Shown here piece after piece: positions 42,061-44,344 of a DNA stretch of 44,344 bases (the stretch's first letter is position 1; every line of letters begins with the position of its first letter). The notes under the pieces were generated by a model that worked only from the letters and a program-made list of their open reading frames with translations, made no database searches and was not told the origin of the DNA. Source of the DNA: JBBDST01 sp040904765 (lineage in GTDB: Bacteria > Actinomycetota > Nitriliruptoria > Nitriliruptorales > Nitriliruptoraceae); contig JBBDST010000017.1 in the NCBI GenBank assembly GCA_040904765.1, positions 1-44,344 on the forward strand, written 5' to 3'. A program made the translations under genes and the position numbers.

Positions 42061-43218
42061 CTAGACGTATTCGATGCCTAGGATGCTTAGGGCATCGCAT
42101 TCCGCCTGGGTCTCAACGCGTTCGGCAATCACCCGCGTGTCGATCCGTGCCGCGTAGCTCTGTAGTGCTGCAACCATGGCCTGCTTACCTGGGCTCGTAT
42201 CGATCCCCTCAATAAGTGCTCCATCGAGTTTAAAGATGTCTGGTTCGACACGCAGCATGTGATCTAGGCCTGAATAGCCCGTTCCAACATCGTCGACCGC
42301 AAAGCGCACCCCAAGATCGCGCAGCGTTTGACGCTGCTGCTTGAAGATAGGGTAATCCTTAACCGCGGCGTGTTCGGTGATCTCAACGACGATACGCTGG
42401 GAACAGCTCTCTGTGCCCTGTTCGACCAGATCGAGGAACCGATTAGATCCCAGCGTGGCCGGGGCCACGTTGAGCGCCATGTAAAGATCATCCGGCAGGC
42501 GATCAAAATAGGCCAGCGCAGCCTCCGCGGCCCGCAGCTCTAAATCCACACCAACGCCGCAACTCCATGCCTCATCGAACACCTCAGCAGGACCCGTGCC
42601 CAAGCCGGGGAACCGTGCGAGCGCTTCTACACCAACCACCTTGTGGCTCCCAAGCTCGACGATCGGCTGAAATACAACGAAAAGATCGTGATCAACCTGC
42701 AAATTGAGGAGCATGGTCGCGCGTTCATCCTCTGCTTGTCGCACCGCTTCTGATTCTTCGACGTAGTCTGCAATCATGGCGGCCAAGACGTGCAGCAAGT
42801 CTAGGTCACGTTCATCTAAGTCGTCGTGCACCTCATAGCCAAACGAGCACAACGTTCCATACACCGAGCCATCGCTGAATCTGATCGGCACACTCAGATG
42901 GGTTCCGACCGGGATGTCGAATGTTGCGGGGATCGCCGCCGACACGGGGTGCTGGGATGGGTCACGAAGGAACTCCGGTAGCGACCCGTCCAAGACGTAG
43001 CCGCAGTAGCTGTCTTCGATCGGATCAGACCCTCCAACCTGAACCAAAGATCCGTCATCGGCCTCTACGAATCGGAACGTGCGATGTCCGTCCGTTACCT
43101 GGGAGATGAACGAGACATCCAAGCTAAATCGATTCCGGATCAGCTTTAACACACTTTGAATCAGGCGATCAGACTCTTCGCTCGACGTGCTGCTAGTGCT
43201 TTCGTTCAAGCTAGCCAA
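42061..43218 (-). CDS. GAF-EAL cyclic-di-GMP phosphodiesterase-like protein, C-terminus truncated by amber codon
   Basis: 385 residues. A GAF domain covers about 20-155 (SVPIRFSDGSVYGTLCSFGYEV). An EAL domain starts at about 170, with VVGVEALARF, NVAP, EITEH, DDVGTGYSGLDHM, FKLDG and AERVET, so the metal and catalytic motifs are kept. The frame stops at TAG (42063-42061) right after LGIEYV. Family members continue QGYLFxKP there, and the DNA after the stop reads GYLFAKP and so on. The missing codon is therefore the conserved Gln, a single CAG-to-TAG change. The TTG start has GAGGG 5 nt upstream. The gene is probably a recent pseudogene or a modified sensor. Confidence 0.85.
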   Translation of the reverse strand: MASLNESTSSTSSEESDRLIQSVLKLIRNRFSLDVSFISQVTDGHRTFRFVEADDGSLVQVGGSDPIEDSYCGYVLDGSLPEFLRDPSQHPVSAAIPATFDIPVGTHLSVPIRFSDGSVYGTLCSFGYEVHDDLDERDLDLLHVLAAMIADYVEESEAVRQAEDERATMLLNLQVDHDLFVVFQPIVELGSHKVVGVEALARFPGLGTGPAEVFDEAWSCGVGVDLELRAAEAALAYFDRLPDDLYMALNVAPATLGSNRFLDLVEQGTESCSQRIVVEITEHAAVKDYPIFKQQRQTLRDLGVRFAVDDVGTGYSGLDHMLRVEPDIFKLDGALIEGIDTSPGKQAMVAALQSYAARIDTRVIAERVETQAECDALSILGIEYV

Positions 43219-43651
43219 GTGAACCCTCGCGTCGGTCGGGCGACATTCGAGTTAGCCATCGCACGTGTTGCTTGTACCTACAACTAACGTCAGTGACCAT
43301 AGACCTATGGACCTAACTTGTCCAACCTAATCTCTCGCGACTTCGCGTTGAAATGTTGCACGCACAAAACCCACATATCTGCAGGCGCGCAGATATCTCA
43401 TGCCCACTTGTCAGCACGACCACGTTTTGTTCCGACCGATCACAGATACCAGTAACGCATGCGCAACCGAGTCATTGGCGAGGCAATCAAGGATGACGAA
43501 GCTCGCGGCGACCTTCACGAGGTCGTAATCTTGTCGCCTCACACAGTGCCCACGACTGACCGTCAATTTGGCCAGATCCAAACCGGACACTGGCATCCAG
43601 GCGGCGAAGCGCGACTGAGCGCCCCGAACCGCAATAGCATTTTGGCGGCTA
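43219..43651. other. Gene-poor stretch with inverted repeats between the EAL gene and trpD
   Basis: About 430 nt in which I can support no gene. Two dyads are visible. CCATAG-AC-CTATGG is at 43297-43310. ATATCTGC (43375-43382) with GCAGATAT (43389-43396) has a 6-nt spacer. The first lies about 80 nt upstream of the EAL gene start and could be an operator. Short open frames on both strands (for example 43459-43704 plus, 43411-43596 minus) have no recognisable domain or ribosome binding site. The stretch may be decayed accessory DNA. Confidence 0.5.
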
Positions 43652-44344
43652 CTAGCAGCCAGGCGCTATTAAGTCCTCAAGGACACGTGCGGCCGCGCCG
43701 CTGACGAGTACATCACGGGCTTGATCAACCCCGCCAGCCAACGTGTCTGCTCCACCTGCGATGTACAGCGCAGCCCCGGCGTTCAACGCCACGATGTCAT
43801 GCGCCGCTCCACGCCCCCCTGATAAGACGTCGCGAGCGATAGCGGCATTATCTGCACAGTCGCCGCCCCGCAACGCATCTGCTGTGGCATACGGGATCCC
43901 AAACGTCTGCGGATCAATGGTGCCTTGACGGATCTGGCCGTCTTCGCACAGTTCGTAGAACAGACTGGTGCCGGTAGTGGTGAGTTCATCCAGCCCGTCA
44001 CTACCGGTGAACACCATCGCACGTCGTTTGTTTAGGCTCTTTAGGGCCTCAATCATCACTTGAGCCGCACTCGGGTTGGCCACCCCGACCGTCTGGTGGG
44101 GTGCACCTGCCGGGTTTGCTAATGGCCCAAGCAGATTAAACACGGTCGGGATGCGCAGTTCTTGGCGGGCAGTTGCAACAAAACGCACTGCCGGATGGTA
44201 GGTGCGAGCAAACAGGAATGTGAACCCGACTTGGGTCAGCTGTTCGGCTGCGGCAGTTGGGTCCAGTTCAATTACAACCCCAAGCTGTTCTAAAAGATCG
44301 GCACTGCCACACGTGCCTGACGCTGCCCGGTTGCCGTGTTTTGC
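43652..44344 (-). CDS. trpD: Anthranilate phosphoribosyltransferase, 5' end beyond the window
   Basis: The C-terminal 230 residues are present; the start lies beyond the right edge. The first visible residues AKHGNRAASGTCGSADLLE match the TrpD anthranilate/PRPP site motif KHGNR. Later motifs are FLFARTYHPAVRFVATARQEL, TVFNLLGPLANPAG and GLDELTTTG. TrpD joins anthranilate to PRPP in tryptophan synthesis. No other trp gene is near. The stop is TAG followed directly by another TAG. Proximity to the exonuclease/UvrC-like gene is conserved in mycobacteria (Rv2191 and trpD), with the EAL gene inserted between them here. Confidence 0.95.
   Translation of the reverse strand, partial: AKHGNRAASGTCGSADLLEQLGVVIELDPTAAAEQLTQVGFTFLFARTYHPAVRFVATARQELRIPTVFNLLGPLANPAGAPHQTVGVANPSAAQVMIEALKSLNKRRAMVFTGSDGLDELTTTGTSLFYELCEDGQIRQGTIDPQTFGIPYATADALRGGDCADNAAIARDVLSGGRGAAHDIVALNAGAALYIAGGADTLAGGVDQARDVLVSGAAARVLEDLIAPGC

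Noticed and set aside
43459..43704. 81-codon open frame in the gap before trpD
   Set aside because: No ribosome binding site or known domain, and it runs antisense into the 3' end of trpD; cannot be told from chance.
1..44344. tRNA, rRNA, CRISPR arrays, insertion sequences, toxin-antitoxin or phage-defence systems
   Set aside because: I looked for T-arm motifs, repeat-spacer patterns, transposase motifs and defence-type gene pairs on both strands and saw none that stand up.

Overview
The window is a gene-dense stretch (GC content in the mid-50s by eye) of an actinobacterial (Actinomycetota) chromosome. The evidence is a complete division and cell wall (dcw) cluster headed by mraZ and a DUF3040 gene; the sepF/yggT/yggS/pgeF tail; an ileS gene with a translational T-box leader; a C4 zinc-finger DksA/TraR-like gene next to lspA; a PimB-type GT4 mannosyltransferase; and a DEDDh-exonuclease/UvrC-like fusion near trpD. 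MurE has the DNPR motif expected for meso-diaminopimelate. I cannot name a genus. An uncultured, Acidimicrobiia-like lineage is only a guess.

Left part (1-6200). On the minus strand lie the start of dnaE, then rluD, lspA and a DksA/TraR-like gene, packed closely. Diverging from them on the plus strand is ileS, preceded by an Ile T-box that can sequester the ileS ribosome binding site. A zincin-like gene of unknown function follows ileS. It occupies the place where related genomes usually carry divIVA/wag31.

Centre (6196-25056). One long leftward run: DUF3040 gene, (terminator-like palindrome, MraZ box), mraZ, rsmH, ftsL, ftsI, murE, murF, mraY, murD, ftsW, murG, murC, murB, ftsQ, (regulatory gap with overlapping inverted repeats), ftsZ, pgeF, yggS, sepF, yggT. 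Most junctions are ATGA, GTGA or TGATG overlaps, which implies translational coupling. Together these genes make lipid II from UDP-MurNAc precursors, flip and polymerise it at the septum, and build the Z ring and its membrane anchor.

Right part (25148-41890). Mixed housekeeping and accessory genes: an MFS transporter, a CitE-like lyase, a stand-alone SufE, an orphan osmoprotectant-type binding lipoprotein divergent from a thioredoxin-fold lipoprotein, small membrane and zinc-ribbon proteins, an inositol monophosphatase-family enzyme, MsrB, a PlsC acyltransferase, an S9 peptidase, a ROK kinase lacking the usual zinc cysteines, a PimB-like mannosyltransferase, a DUF309 protein, MutM, and the exonuclease/UvrC-like fusion behind a LexA-type SOS box.

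Right end (41891-44344). A GAF-EAL cyclic-di-GMP gene sits in a gene-poor pocket before trpD (cut by the window edge). It is truncated by an in-frame amber codon exactly where the conserved Gln of the last EAL motif should be, and the rest of the domain is still readable downstream.

I saw no CRISPR array, rRNA, tRNA, insertion sequence or prophage. I found no convincing undescribed multi-gene system. The most interesting items are regulatory (T-box switch, SOS box, MraZ box, ftsZ-leader repeats) and single-gene oddities (EAL nonsense codon, zinc-less ROK protein, missing divIVA).
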